64,000 bases of DNA from Cupriavidus yeoncheonensis (GTDB lineage: Bacteria; Pseudomonadota; Gammaproteobacteria; Burkholderiales; Burkholderiaceae): positions 62,001 to 126,000 of the forward strand of contig NZ_CAJPUY010000011.1 in assembly GCF_905397275.1 (NCBI RefSeq). Direction: 5' to 3'. Every line of letters begins with the position of its first letter. The stretch's first letter is position 1. Of this stretch, positions 17,123 through 27,146 are shown one piece after another. The position numbers and the translations under genes were made by a program. The notes beneath the pieces were generated by a model. The model had not been told where the DNA came from. It saw only the letters and a list, made by a program, of their open reading frames with translations, and did no database searches.

Positions 17123-17581
17123 ATGAAAGCCCTGCCCCGCCTGGACCAGTTCCTGACCTACCGCCTGCATCAGGTCAACAAGCTCAGCGACAAGGACAGC
17201 GCCTACGCTTACCTCGAGCAATGCGGCCTGCTGCTCAGCGAAGGCCGCTGCCTGGCCGCCATTGGCGCGTTCGCGCCGCTATCGGTCAATGCGCTGGCGC
17301 AGAAGGCCAACCTGACCAAGGGCCAGGCGAGCCGCTCGGCGCAAGCGCTGGTGGATCGCGGCCTGGTCAGCAAGTCCGCAAGCGAGGCCGACGGGCGCGG
17401 CGTGGTGCTGGCACTGACGCCGCAAGGCAAGCCCATGTATCGGCAGGCCATTGCGATGATCGCCAGACGCAACGAGGAGATCTTCGGCTGCCTGAACGAG
17501 GAGGAGCAGGCGGTGCTGGGGAGTCTGCTCGACCGGCTGGTTGCCCACGCCATGCGCGACAACCAGTCCGGGGACGCTTAG
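17123..17581 (+). CDS. MarR-family transcriptional regulator
   Basis: 152 residues with a winged helix-turn-helix (AIGAFAPLSVNALAQKANLTKGQASRSAQALVDRG) and wing (ASEADGRGVVLALTPQGKP). It lies 44 bases after the DUF2783-like gene in the same direction. The perfect inverted repeat at 15173-15205 is the obvious candidate operator, making an autoregulated monooxygenase/MarR unit that responds to an aromatic ligand. Its 3' end overlaps the convergent yccF gene by four bases. Confidence 0.88.
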   Translation: MKALPRLDQFLTYRLHQVNKLSDKDSAYAYLEQCGLLLSEGRCLAAIGAFAPLSVNALAQKANLTKGQASRSAQALVDRGLVSKSASEADGRGVVLALTPQGKPMYRQAIAMIARRNEEIFGCLNEEEQAVLGSLLDRLVAHAMRDNQSGDA

Positions 17582-18033
17582 CGCCTCAGTCCATCCACGT
17601 GCGCACGCGCCCCATCGCGCCGCGCGGCCTCGGCCACCTCATTGCTCACCACCGTCTGCCCGATCGGTGCCAGCGCGATGCCGGCGAGCTTCAGGTGCTG
17701 GATGGCGAACGGAATGCCGATGATGGTCACGAAGCAGGCGATGGCCGACATCACGTGGCCGATCGCCAGCCAGATCCCGGCAAAGAGGAACCACAGCACA
17801 TTGCCGACCATGCCGAGTGCGCCGGTGCCGATGTCGTCGCGCTGGTTCAGTTCGCGCCGGCCGATCGCCTGCTTGCCGAACGGAAAGAACGTGAAACTGC
17901 CGATCACGAAGCAGGCCTTGCCCCATGGGATGCCGACGATCGAGCAGAAGGCCAGCAGCCCCGCGAGCCACCAGGCCAGGCCCATGAAGACGCCGCCAAG
18001 GATGAACCAGAGGAAATTGCCGATCGCGCGCAT
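17578..18033 (-). CDS. yccF: YccF-family inner membrane protein
   Basis: 151 residues with paired hydrophobic helices and the duplicated YccF pattern NFLWFILGGVFMGLAWWLAG and GNVLWFLFAGIWLAIGHV, each followed by IVGIPWGK or IIGIPFAIQ. E. coli YccF is an uncharacterised inner-membrane protein, so no biochemical function is assigned. The start MRAIGNFLW was chosen because upstream extension runs through 17-bp repeat DNA that produces artificial low-complexity peptide. Confidence 0.85.
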   Translation of the reverse strand: MRAIGNFLWFILGGVFMGLAWWLAGLLAFCSIVGIPWGKACFVIGSFTFFPFGKQAIGRRELNQRDDIGTGALGMVGNVLWFLFAGIWLAIGHVMSAIACFVTIIGIPFAIQHLKLAGIALAPIGQTVVSNEVAEAARRDGARAHVDGLRR

Positions 18034-18082
18034 GCATGAATTCCGGAAGTGAAGGACAGCGCGATGATACGCGCGTGCCAAA

Positions 18083-18099
18083 GCGTACCCGTTTCTGCG
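18083..18099 (-). repeat. Dispersed 17-bp element, exact copy
   Basis: Reads GCGTACCCGTTTCTGCG on the top strand. First of four copies in the yccF upstream gap. Confidence 0.95.
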
Positions 18100-18196
18100 T
18101 GCATGGCAAAAGCGTCGAGACGCCCGGGATTTGCTGCCGCAAGTGCCGCGCCGGAGAGCACAAACGCCGCCTTTTCCTGAAGCGCGGCGCCACCAT

Positions 18197-18266
18197 GCGT
18201 ACCCGTTTCTGCGTGCGTACCTGTTTCTGCGTACGCTGTTCCTGGTCAGGCGTACCCGTTTCTGCG
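18197..18266 (-). repeat. Three clustered copies of the 17-bp element
   Basis: Exact copies at 18197-18213 and 18250-18266 flank a one-mismatch copy (GCGTACCTGTTTCTGCG) at 18215-18231. Start-to-start spacings are 18 and 35 bases and all have the same orientation. This is the densest group outside the origin region. Confidence 0.93.
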
Positions 18267-18426
18267 TGCCCGCCATTGGGCACATCTTCTTTACCGGACA
18301 CATTCGCGCGGCACCCTGGCAGGGACAGGGCCGGCCGGCGCATATGGCGCAGCGGCGCTAGAATGTGCGCCTCGTCTCCCTTCCGCCATACGCCGTGACC
18401 ACGGCAGTGCCCCGCAGTCTCCCGTC

Positions 18427-19359
18427 ATGAAGCCCGTCCTGCTTGTCCTGAACCCGATGTCGCCACAACACCTCGCCAGCCTTGGCGAGCGATTCACCGT
18501 GCACTACGCGCCCGATGCGGCCGCGCGTGCCGACGCCGTAGCCACGCATGGCAGCACGGCGCGGGCGGTGCTCACGATGGGCTCGATCGGCCTGACGGCG
18601 ACTGAAATCGACGCCATGCCGCGGCTCGAACTGGTCTGCGCGCTGGGCGCCGGCTACGAGAACATCGCGCACGAACATGCCCGCGCGCGCGGCATTGCCG
18701 TGGCCAACGGCGCCGGCACCAATGACAGTTGCGTGGCCGACCACGCCATGGCGCTGCTGCTGGCCGCGGTGCGCGCGGTACCTCAACTGGACATCGCCAC
18801 GCGCGCCGGCCAGTGGCGTGACACGCTGCCGCTGAGTCCGAATTTCTCGGGCAGGCGGATGGGCATCGTCGGCCTGGGGACCATCGGCCGGCGCATCGCG
18901 CGGCGTGGCGAAGGGTTCGACCTGGAAATCGGCTATCACAACCGCACGGCGCGTACCGACACGACGTACCGGTATTTCGACAGCGTGAGCGCGCTGGCGC
19001 AGTGGGCCGACTACCTTGTCATCGCGACGCCCGGCGGCGCCGGCACGCGTCACCTCGTGGACGCCGGCGTGCTGGCCGCACTGGGCCCGAACGGCTTTCT
19101 CGTCAACATCGCACGCGGCAGCGTGGTGGACACCGCCGCGCTCGCGCAAGCGCTGCACGCGGGTACGGTTCGCGGTGCCGGCCTCGATGTCTACGAGAGC
19201 GAACCGGCGCCCCCCATGGTGCTGCTGGACTGCCCGAACCTCGTCTTGACCCCGCACATGGGCGGCTGGTCGCCGGAAGCGATCCAGGCGTCGGTGGACC
19301 AGTTCCTCGAGAATGCCCGCCGCCACTTCGCCGGCGAGCCGCTGCTGACGCCGGTCTGA
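18427..19359 (+). CDS. D-isomer-specific 2-hydroxyacid dehydrogenase (glyoxylate/hydroxypyruvate reductase-like)
   Basis: 310 residues. The NAD(P)-binding motif GLGTIGRRIA lies in the centre, with the catalytic triad region ARGSVVD (Arg), YESEPAPP (Glu) and LTPHMGG (His). The family reduces 2-oxoacids such as glyoxylate or hydroxypyruvate. HNRTARTD after the Rossmann motif suggests NADPH preference, because a basic residue replaces the acidic one that binds the NAD ribose. It is a single-gene unit with no pathway partners adjacent. Confidence 0.88.
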   Translation: MKPVLLVLNPMSPQHLASLGERFTVHYAPDAAARADAVATHGSTARAVLTMGSIGLTATEIDAMPRLELVCALGAGYENIAHEHARARGIAVANGAGTNDSCVADHAMALLLAAVRAVPQLDIATRAGQWRDTLPLSPNFSGRRMGIVGLGTIGRRIARRGEGFDLEIGYHNRTARTDTTYRYFDSVSALAQWADYLVIATPGGAGTRHLVDAGVLAALGPNGFLVNIARGSVVDTAALAQALHAGTVRGAGLDVYESEPAPPMVLLDCPNLVLTPHMGGWSPEAIQASVDQFLENARRHFAGEPLLTPV

Positions 19360-19384
19360 GCGGCTTACCTGCTCGCTTGCCTGC

Positions 19385-20755
19385 TCAGGCGGCCGGGAAC
19401 GTCACGCGTACGCGCAGGCCCGGAGCCGCGTCCTCCAGCACGAGGCGGGCGCCGTGCGACTGCGCGATCTCGGCCACGATGGCCAGCCCGAGTCCGCTGC
19501 CGCCCGTCGGGGCATCGGGCAGGCGGTAGAAGCGGTCGAATACGCGCCCGCGCTCGGCTGCCGGAATGCCCGGCCCGTTGTCGCTGACCACCAGTTCCAC
19601 CTCATGGCCGCCTTGCACGTGCCTCACCTGCACGTCGACGCGGCTGCCGCGCGGAATGTACGCCAGCGCGTTGTCGATCAGGTTGGTCAGCAGGATGCGC
19701 AGGGCATCGGCATCGCCGCGTATACGTATGGGGCATGCGGGGCGTATGGGGCGTATGGGGCGGGCCGCCGGCAGGCTGTCCGCGTCCATGCCGAGGTCGA
19801 TTTCCCGGTCGAGCGCGGCCTGGGCCATGTCGGCCACCACGCCGGCGGCCAGATCGGGCAAGTCCAGCGGGTCATGGGGCAGCGTCACCGCGCCGGGCTC
19901 CTGGCGCGCCAGCGTCAGCAACTGAGCCACCAGATGGGTCAGGCGCTCCAGGCCCTGGCGCAGCTTGCCGAGCGCCTCGCGCCGGGCCTGCGGATCTTCG
20001 GCGCGCTCCACCAATTGCGCCTGCAATTGCAGTGCCGTCAGCGGCGTGCGCAGCGCGTGCGCGGCATCGGCCACGAATGCGCGCTGGGTGTCCAGCGCAT
20101 GCGACAGCCGCGCCAGGAGCTGGTCGAGTGCGTGGCTGAGCGGCGCGATCTCGTCCGGCATCGGGCGCACGGCCAGCGGCGCGAGCGAGCTGGCGTCGCG
20201 CGCCCGCACTTGGGTGGCGATCTCGCGCAAGGGCCGCAGGCCGCGGCCCACCGCCATCCATACCAGCCAGGCCAGCAACGGCAGCAGGAGCAGCAGCGGC
20301 GCCACGGTGCGCAGCGCCATGCGCGCGGCCAGCGTCCGTCGCGCACTCATGGGCTGCGCGATCTGCACCACGGCGGGACCCAGCTGCATGCTGTAGAGCC
20401 GCCATTCGCCTTCGGCGGTGCTGACATTGGAGAAACCCAGTTCCGCCCGCGCCGGCAGGGCCGGATGCGCGTGCGAGAGGTACAGGCTGCGGCCGGAGCC
20501 ATCCCAGATATGGATGACCACGTCCTCGTCCGCGTGCAGCAGGTCGGCGCCGGCCCCACCCTCGACGAAAAACGGCGGCGCCACCGGGACGGCGAACTGG
20601 CTCGGCAGCGCGGCCGCGACCTGCTTCATCTGGTAGTCGAACAGGGCATTGGCTTCCTGGCGGGCCTGCCCGTAGATCAGCACGGTCGCCATGGCGATGC
20701 CGGCGAGCAGGCCGGCGGCAAGCCACCACAGCAGGGTTCGCTGGATCGAGCGCAT
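19385..20755 (-). CDS. Sensor histidine kinase (TctE/QseC type)
   Basis: 456 residues. One N-terminal TM helix (LLWWLAAGLLAGIAMATVLIY), a periplasmic sensor of about 130 residues, a second TM (APLLLLLPLLAWLVWMAVG), HAMP, HisKA with ADAAHALRTPLTALQLQAQL, and HATPase with NLIDNALAYIP, DNGPGIP and GGSGLGLAIV. It overlaps its response regulator by one base. The HisKA-HATPase linker contains an in-frame run of a 9-bp repeat (19726-19761, protein RPIRPIRP.CPIR). The N-terminal sensor fold resembles the TctE/QseC group, but the ligand is unknown. Confidence 0.92.
   Translation of the reverse strand: MRSIQRTLLWWLAAGLLAGIAMATVLIYGQARQEANALFDYQMKQVAAALPSQFAVPVAPPFFVEGGAGADLLHADEDVVIHIWDGSGRSLYLSHAHPALPARAELGFSNVSTAEGEWRLYSMQLGPAVVQIAQPMSARRTLAARMALRTVAPLLLLLPLLAWLVWMAVGRGLRPLREIATQVRARDASSLAPLAVRPMPDEIAPLSHALDQLLARLSHALDTQRAFVADAAHALRTPLTALQLQAQLVERAEDPQARREALGKLRQGLERLTHLVAQLLTLARQEPGAVTLPHDPLDLPDLAAGVVADMAQAALDREIDLGMDADSLPAARPIRPIRPACPIRIRGDADALRILLTNLIDNALAYIPRGSRVDVQVRHVQGGHEVELVVSDNGPGIPAAERGRVFDRFYRLPDAPTGGSGLGLAIVAEIAQSHGARLVLEDAAPGLRVRVTFPAA
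19726..19761. repeat. Four tandem 9-bp units inside the histidine kinase gene
   Basis: Three GTATGGGGC units and one ATGCGGGGC variant. The unit length is a multiple of three, so copy number changes would lengthen or shorten the kinase linker without frameshift. Confidence 0.8.
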
Positions 20756-21453
20756 CAGTGTCCTGCTTCCTCTTCGAGCCGGGGCACGACATAGCCCACG
20801 CCACGGATATTGCGGATCAGCGCGGCGCCGAACTTCTTGCGCAGCGCGTGGATATAGACCTCCACGGTGTTGCTGCCCACCTCGTCATCCCAGCCGTAGA
20901 GGCGCTCCTGCAGCTGCGCCACCGACCAGACCTTGCCCGGGCGCGCCATCAGCGCCGACAGCAGCGAGAATTCGCGCGCGGACAGCCGCACCGGCTCGCC
21001 GCTCAGCGTCACTTCCCGCGTCGCCGGGTTGAGCGAAATGGTCCCGTAGCTGAGGACCGGCTCGGCCCGGCCTTCGGCGCGGCGCGCCAGCGCGTGCATG
21101 CGCGCGGCCAGTTCCTGCAGGTCGAACGGCTTGACGAGGTAGTCGTCCGCGCCCGCATTGAGCCCGGCCACGCGATCTGCCACCGCGTCGCGCGCGGTCA
21201 GGATCAGCACCGGCGTGGACACGCCGCGCGCGCGCAGGGCACGCAGCACGTCGAGGCCCGGGAGGCGCGGCAGCCCGAGGTCGAGCAGGACCACGTCATA
21301 GCAGGCCGCGTCGGCGCAGCCACCGGTGGGCGTCGCGGCAGCAAGTCCGGCCTCGCCGTCCTGCACCCAGTCCACGGCAAACCCTTCCTGGCGCAGCGCG
21401 AGCTTCACGCTGTCGCCGATCATGGCATCGTCTTCCACCAGCAACACGCGCAT
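20755..21453 (-). CDS. OmpR-family response regulator
   Basis: 232 residues. The receiver has the acidic pair DD (VEDDAMIG), the phospho-acceptor Asp in VVLLDLGLPRLPG, conserved Thr (LILTARDAV) and Lys (YLVKPFDL). The C-terminal winged helix has LSAREFSLLSALMARPGKV and TVEVYIHALRKKFG. It pairs with the overlapping kinase downstream. The receiver contains an insertion (ATPTGGCADAACYD) between the beta-2 region and the phospho-Asp strand. The target genes are unknown; the adjacent glk-pgl-zwf set is on the same strand but upstream. Confidence 0.93.
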   Translation of the reverse strand: MRVLLVEDDAMIGDSVKLALRQEGFAVDWVQDGEAGLAAATPTGGCADAACYDVVLLDLGLPRLPGLDVLRALRARGVSTPVLILTARDAVADRVAGLNAGADDYLVKPFDLQELAARMHALARRAEGRAEPVLSYGTISLNPATREVTLSGEPVRLSAREFSLLSALMARPGKVWSVAQLQERLYGWDDEVGSNTVEVYIHALRKKFGAALIRNIRGVGYVVPRLEEEAGH

Positions 21454-21458
21454 GTCTT

Positions 21459-21492
21459 TTCCGATCTCTTATCCGATCTCTTATCCGATCTG
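21459..21492. repeat. Short 12-bp tandem repeat at the glk/response-regulator junction
   Basis: TTATCCGATCTC occurs at 21469-21480 and, with one mismatch at the end, at 21481-21492. A partial copy is at 21459-21468. The last copy encodes the final residues and stop of glk. Confidence 0.75.
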
Positions 21493-22527
21493 TGGCTGGC
21501 CGGGATGGAGCGCATCCGCCAGCGCGCGCGCCAGCCCCGGCAGCGCGGGATAGCTGGCGGTGATCACATACACCGGCAGCTTGTCGAGGTAGCCCTGCAT
21601 GCGGCCCTTGGCGACGAAGCGCGCGTTGAACGTGGACGCCTGCAGCGCCGGCACGAAACGCGGCAGGATGCCGCCGCCCAGGTAGACGCCGCCGAGCGCG
21701 CCCAGCACCAGCGCCACATCTGCCGCAACCGAGCCGAGCAGGCCGAAGAAGACCGCCATGGTGCGCTCGCAGAGCGGATCGTGTCGCTCGAACGCCCCCG
21801 TGGTGACCTGCTCCGGCGTCAGCGGCACGTCGGGGGGCGTACCCGTTTCTGCGGACAGCGCGGCGTGGATATGCGACAGGCCCATGCCCGACAAAAGCCG
21901 CTCCGCCGACACGCGTCCGAGGGTGCGGTGCGCGGCTTGCCAGGCGATCCACTCGTCGTCGGTCACGGGCATCAGCTCGATATGGCCGCCCTCGCCCGCC
22001 AGCGCGACCGCGACCCCGGCGGCGGACGGCACCAGCCCCGAGACCCCGAGCCCGGTGCCGGGTCCCACCAGCGCACGCGGCGCAGTGGCCACGGCCTGGC
22101 CGGGCCGCACCTGCACGAGATCGCTCGCGCCGAGGTAAGGCAAGGCCAGCGCCAGCGAGGTGAAGTCGTTGATGGCGACCAGCCGCTCCAGGCCCACCGC
22201 CCGCCGCGTAGCCTCGATCGAGAAAGCCCAGTCGTGGTTGGTCAGCCTGACCTGGTCACCCGTGACCGGGTTGGCCAGGCCGATGGCCGCATGACGCGGC
22301 AGCGTGGCACCGGCGGCGCGCAGCCCGTCAAGGTAGTGGCGCATGGCCGCTTCGAGCGACGGATGGTCCGCCACCTTCAGCGCGGTCACCGCGCCGATCT
22401 GCATGGGCGCGGTTTCGAGCGCGAAGCGCACGTTGGTGCCGCCTACGTCGGCAAGCAGGCGCGGGTAGGTGCGCGGGTAGGTGGTATCGCCGACAGGCAC
22501 GGCCGAAGCAGTCATGGCATCGCTCAC
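21481..22527 (-). CDS. glk: Glucokinase
   Basis: 348 residues. N-terminal phosphate-binding motif LLADVGGTNVRFALE, the catalytic region AINDFTSLALALPYLG, LVGPGTGLGVSGL and EGGHIELMPVTDDEW. This is the group A bacterial glucokinase layout (ATP + glucose to glucose-6-phosphate). It overlaps pgl by four bases (ATGA) and forms a zwf-pgl-glk operon feeding the Entner-Doudoroff route with the divergent edd. A copy of the 17-bp repeat lies inside the coding sequence (21837-21853, residues SAETGTP), an unusual position for that element. Confidence 0.95.
   Translation of the reverse strand: MSDAMTASAVPVGDTTYPRTYPRLLADVGGTNVRFALETAPMQIGAVTALKVADHPSLEAAMRHYLDGLRAAGATLPRHAAIGLANPVTGDQVRLTNHDWAFSIEATRRAVGLERLVAINDFTSLALALPYLGASDLVQVRPGQAVATAPRALVGPGTGLGVSGLVPSAAGVAVALAGEGGHIELMPVTDDEWIAWQAAHRTLGRVSAERLLSGMGLSHIHAALSAETGTPPDVPLTPEQVTTGAFERHDPLCERTMAVFFGLLGSVAADVALVLGALGGVYLGGGILPRFVPALQASTFNARFVAKGRMQGYLDKLPVYVITASYPALPGLARALADALHPGQPQIG
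21837..21853 (-). repeat. Dispersed 17-bp element, exact copy inside glk
   Basis: The only copy well inside a conserved coding sequence in this window. In the glk frame it encodes AETGTP. Confidence 0.95.
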
Positions 22528-23204
22528 GCGCGGAAGATATCGAAGCCGCGCCGCTGGTTGGCCAGCAAGATGCTGACTGGCAAGGCGGGCGCAGGCCCTT
22601 CCTTGGCGCGGTCCAGTACCTTGCCTTTCTCCTCGCCGGCGACGGCCAGGAACGTGCGCTCGGCGCCCAGCAGCGCGGCCAGGTTCAGCGTCACGCGGAC
22701 ATGCGGCGCGGCCGCCGGATGCGTGACCAGGTAGCCGGGCCTGGGGTCGCTCAGCGCGGCCTGCAGTTCGGGCGCGTCGGGAAAGAGCGACGCGGTATGT
22801 CCGTCCTCGCCCATGCCCAGCACCACGACGTCGGGCTGGCGGAACGCCTGGTTCAGGCGCGCCACCGCGCGCGCCGGCTCGGCGACCTCGTCGGCGTCAG
22901 CGATCAGCGGCACGAACGCGGCGCTGGCCGCGGCCTCGCGCAGCAGGTGCGCGCGGACCATCCCGCCGTTGCTGTCGGGATGGTCGGGCGGCACCACCCG
23001 CTCGTCGACCAGCGTGACGGTCACGGCTTCCCAGCGCACGGGCCGGTAGCGCAGGCGCTCGAACATCGGCACCGGCGAGCGCCCGCCCGACACCGCGAGC
23101 ACGGCCCAGCCGTTGACGCGGATCGCCAGGTCCAGCGCATGGCCGACGGAGATCGCCAGCGCTTCGGCCTGGTCCATCAACGTTGCATGTTCGAACTCGC
23201 GCAT
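22524..23204 (-). CDS. pgl: 6-phosphogluconolactonase
   Basis: 226 residues of the NagB/DevB fold: VNGWAVLAVSGGRSPVPMFERL, TVTLVDERVVPPDHPDSNGGM and VVLGMGEDGHTASLFPD, which carry the catalytic Asp/His of the DevB family. It hydrolyses 6-phosphogluconolactone. It lies between zwf (15-base gap) and glk (4-base overlap). Confidence 0.94.
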   Translation of the reverse strand: MREFEHATLMDQAEALAISVGHALDLAIRVNGWAVLAVSGGRSPVPMFERLRYRPVRWEAVTVTLVDERVVPPDHPDSNGGMVRAHLLREAAASAAFVPLIADADEVAEPARAVARLNQAFRQPDVVVLGMGEDGHTASLFPDAPELQAALSDPRPGYLVTHPAAAPHVRVTLNLAALLGAERTFLAVAGEEKGKVLDRAKEGPAPALPVSILLANQRRGFDIFRA

Positions 23205-23219
23205 GGCCGTGTCTCCGGG

Positions 23220-24674
<1,455 letters not shown>

Positions 24675-24830
24675 CGTGGACTCCTTGAAGGATGGCGGTC
24701 AGAACACTGCGAGCGCTGCGAGCGCGGCCCTGCCCGATGCGGCCCCATGGATTGAGTGTCTGCCCGCGGCGCATAAGTTCCGGGCAGTTTACGTGAGTCG
24801 GCGCCGCTTGGCGAGGCGCGCGAGCCACAA

Positions 24831-24847
24831 GCGTACCCGTTTCTGCG
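24831..24847 (-). repeat. Dispersed 17-bp element, exact copy (zwf/edd intergenic)
   Basis: GCGTACCCGTTTCTGCG on the top strand, midway between the divergent starts of zwf and edd. Confidence 0.95.
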
Positions 24848-24925
24848 TGACCCGAGCCGGTCCCGTGGCGCGTGCAGCGTGCCGCGAAGTGCGCTAGGCT
24901 GGAAGCAACCCCGCAGGAGAATCCT

Positions 24926-26761
24926 ATGCCTCGTCACCCAGTCCTCGAACGGGTCACGGCCCGCATCGTCTCGCGCAGCGGCCCTTCCCGGCAGGCTTAC
25001 CTCGACCGCACCCGCGCCATGGCGGGCCAGAAGGTCGAGCGCACCCAGCTTTCCTGTACCAACCTTGCGCACGCCGTGGCGGCCATGCCGGACGAGGCCA
25101 AGATCCGTCTCAAGGCCGACGAACGGCCGAATCTGGCGATCGTCTCGGCGTACAACGACATGCTGTCGGCGCACCAGCCGCTTGCAGCCTTTCCGCAATG
25201 GCTGAAGGAAGCGGCGCTGGAGGCTGGCGGCACCGCGCAGTTCGCCGGCGGCACGCCGGCCATGTGCGACGGCGTGACCCAGGGGCAGGACGGCATGGAC
25301 CTGTCGCTGTTTTCGCGCGATGTGATCGCGCTGGCCACGGCGGTAGCGCTGTCGCACCAGATGTTCGACGGCGCGCTGTACCTGGGCGTGTGCGACAAGA
25401 TCGTGCCAGGGCTGGTGATGGGCGCCCTGTCGTTCGGCCACCTGCCCGCGGTGTTCGTGCCCGGCGGGCCGATGACCACCGGCATGAGCAACGACGAAAA
25501 GGCGCACGTGCGCCAGCTCTACGCCGAAGGCAAGATCGGCCGCAAGGAACTGCTCGAAGCCGAGACACGCTCCTACCACGGCCCCGGCACCTGCACGTTC
25601 TACGGCACGGCCAACTCCAACCAGATGCTGATGGAGATGATGGGACTGCATCTGCCGGGCACGGCCTTCATCAACCCGAACACGCCGCTGCGCGAGGCGC
25701 TCACGCGCGAATCGGCACGGCAGGCGCTGCGCCTCGTGCATGGCGGCGAGCGCTATACGCCGGTAGCCGAGGTGCTGGACGAGCACGCCTTCGTCAACGG
25801 CGTCGTCGGCCTGCTGGCCACGGGCGGCTCGACCAACCACACGCTGCACCTGATCGCCATGGCGCGCGTGGCCGGCATTCTGCTGACGTGGGATGACTTC
25901 GACGAACTGTCGGCCGCGGTGCCTCTGCTGGCGCGCGTCTACCCGAACGGCAAGGCCGACGTGAACCAGTTCCAGGCCGCGGGCGGGCTGTCCGTGGTGA
26001 TCCGCGGGCTGCTCGAACTGGGCCTTCTCCATGACGACGTCAACACCGTAGTCGGCCGCGGGCTGGAGGCCTACACGCGCGAGCCGGTGCTGCGCGAAGG
26101 CAAGCTTGAATGGATCGACGGGCCGACCGCCACGCTGGACGACACCATCGTGCGCGGTGCCGCGCAGCCATTCCTGCCGGACGGCGGCATCAAGCTGCTC
26201 GATGGCAGGCTTGGGCGCGCCGTGATCAAGACCTCCGCGGTGAAGCCCGAGCACCAGGTGGTGGAAGCGCCCGCCATCGTGTTCGAGCACCAGGACGACG
26301 TCATCGCTGCGTTCAAGCGCGGGGAACTGGAGCGCGATTTCGTCGCGGTGCTGCCATGGCAAGGGCCGGCGTCATGCGGCATGCCCGAGCTGCACAAGCT
26401 CACGCCGACGCTGACGGTGCTGCAGGACCGCGGCTTCCACGTCGCGCTGGTGACCGATGGGCGCATGTCCGGTGCCTCGGGCAAGGTGCCCGCGGCCATC
26501 CACGCCTGTCCGGAAGCGCTGAACGGCGGCGGCATCGGACGCGTGCGCAGCGGCGACATGGTGCGCGTCGACGCGCCTGCCGGCGTGCTGACCGTGCTGG
26601 TGCCCGATGCCGAGTGGGATGCGCGCGAGCCCGTGCGCCCCGACCTCAGCCCCAACCGCCACGGCGTCGGACGCGACCTGTTCGCGACTTTCCGACGCAA
26701 CGTCAGCGACGCCGAGGCCGGAGCCTGTACGCTGTTCGCCGACGAGGACGCGCGCGCTTAG
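24926..26761 (+). CDS. edd: Phosphogluconate dehydratase
   Basis: 611 residues of the IlvD/Edd family. [27 protein letters not shown] carries an iron-sulfur Cys. [25 protein letters not shown] (second Cys) and [22 protein letters not shown] follow. It dehydrates 6-phosphogluconate to KDPG, the committed step of the Entner-Doudoroff pathway. The start is set by AGGAGA seven bases upstream of ATG. The usual partner eda is not in the window. Confidence 0.96.
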   Translation: MPRHPVLERVTARIVSRSGPSRQAYLDRTRAMAGQKVERTQLSCTNLAHAVAAMPDEAKIRLKADERPNLAIVSAYNDMLSAHQPLAAFPQWLKEAALEAGGTAQFAGGTPAMCDGVTQGQDGMDLSLFSRDVIALATAVALSHQMFDGALYLGVCDKIVPGLVMGALSFGHLPAVFVPGGPMTTGMSNDEKAHVRQLYAEGKIGRKELLEAETRSYHGPGTCTFYGTANSNQMLMEMMGLHLPGTAFINPNTPLREALTRESARQALRLVHGGERYTPVAEVLDEHAFVNGVVGLLATGGSTNHTLHLIAMARVAGILLTWDDFDELSAAVPLLARVYPNGKADVNQFQAAGGLSVVIRGLLELGLLHDDVNTVVGRGLEAYTREPVLREGKLEWIDGPTATLDDTIVRGAAQPFLPDGGIKLLDGRLGRAVIKTSAVKPEHQVVEAPAIVFEHQDDVIAAFKRGELERDFVAVLPWQGPASCGMPELHKLTPTLTVLQDRGFHVALVTDGRMSGASGKVPAAIHACPEALNGGGIGRVRSGDMVRVDAPAGVLTVLVPDAEWDAREPVRPDLSPNRHGVGRDLFATFRRNVSDAEAGACTLFADEDARA

Positions 26762-26814
26762 CCTGCCCGCCGCAGCGGGTTCGCGCGCGGGTCCGGCGTG
26801 GCCGTGGGGGGCAC

Positions 26815-26839
26815 GGACCCGGGCGTGACGCCCGGGTCC
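26815..26839. terminator. Perfect 12-bp-arm palindrome downstream of edd
   Basis: GGACCCGGGCGT, one central G, ACGCCCGGGTCC. No T tract follows on either strand, so it may be a transcription barrier or another structural element rather than a canonical terminator. Confidence 0.45.
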
Positions 26840-26951
26840 GGCATGCGCTCTTGCTGGATCGGCACGGCGATCTTGCAGCCGGCGTCCTCCAGCACATGCT
26901 TGCTGTCGGCGTCGATATTCCAGTTCCTCAAAAGCGGCTCCTGGCTGTTGG

Positions 26952-26968
26952 GCGTACCCGTTTCTGCG
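26952..26968 (-). repeat. Dispersed 17-bp element, exact copy
   Basis: Intergenic, downstream of both the edd and AraC genes. Confidence 0.95.
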
Positions 26969-27146
26969 TGCGCGCGTCGCGATAGCGCTCGGTGTCAACA
27001 CACCTCCGCGAAGTCTGGGATCAGCCTCCTGAACCCTATGCGATCTCGGACATTCGCCGGCAAACGACGCAATCGCAACCCTGCTTTTCAGAGGGCAAGC
27101 GCAAAAGGAAATGGTTTCCGGCACCTGCGGCCGGCGGCGCGTCCGA

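Larger units (their letters stand above)
18034..18426. other. Intergenic region with a four-copy cluster of the 17-bp element
   Basis: 393 bases between yccF and a divergent hydroxyacid dehydrogenase, with no credible gene. It holds four minus-orientation copies of the dispersed element at 18083, 18197, 18215 and 18250. Confidence 0.7.
26762..27146. other. Gap between edd and the AraC gene: palindrome, one 17-bp element, possible gene remnant
   Basis: 385 bases. A perfect palindrome at 26815-26839 may terminate edd. On the minus strand, 26762-26965 contains an open frame without a start codon that reads like a protein C-terminus (PLLRNWNIDADSKHVLEDAG, then CKIAVPIQQERM); it could be a decayed gene end or chance. 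The element lies at 26952. Confidence 0.45.

Noticed and set aside
18034..18343. N-terminal extensions and small proteins rich in RRNGYA/AYPFLR/VPVSA
   Set aside because: These peptides are translations of the 17-bp element in different frames, not genes.
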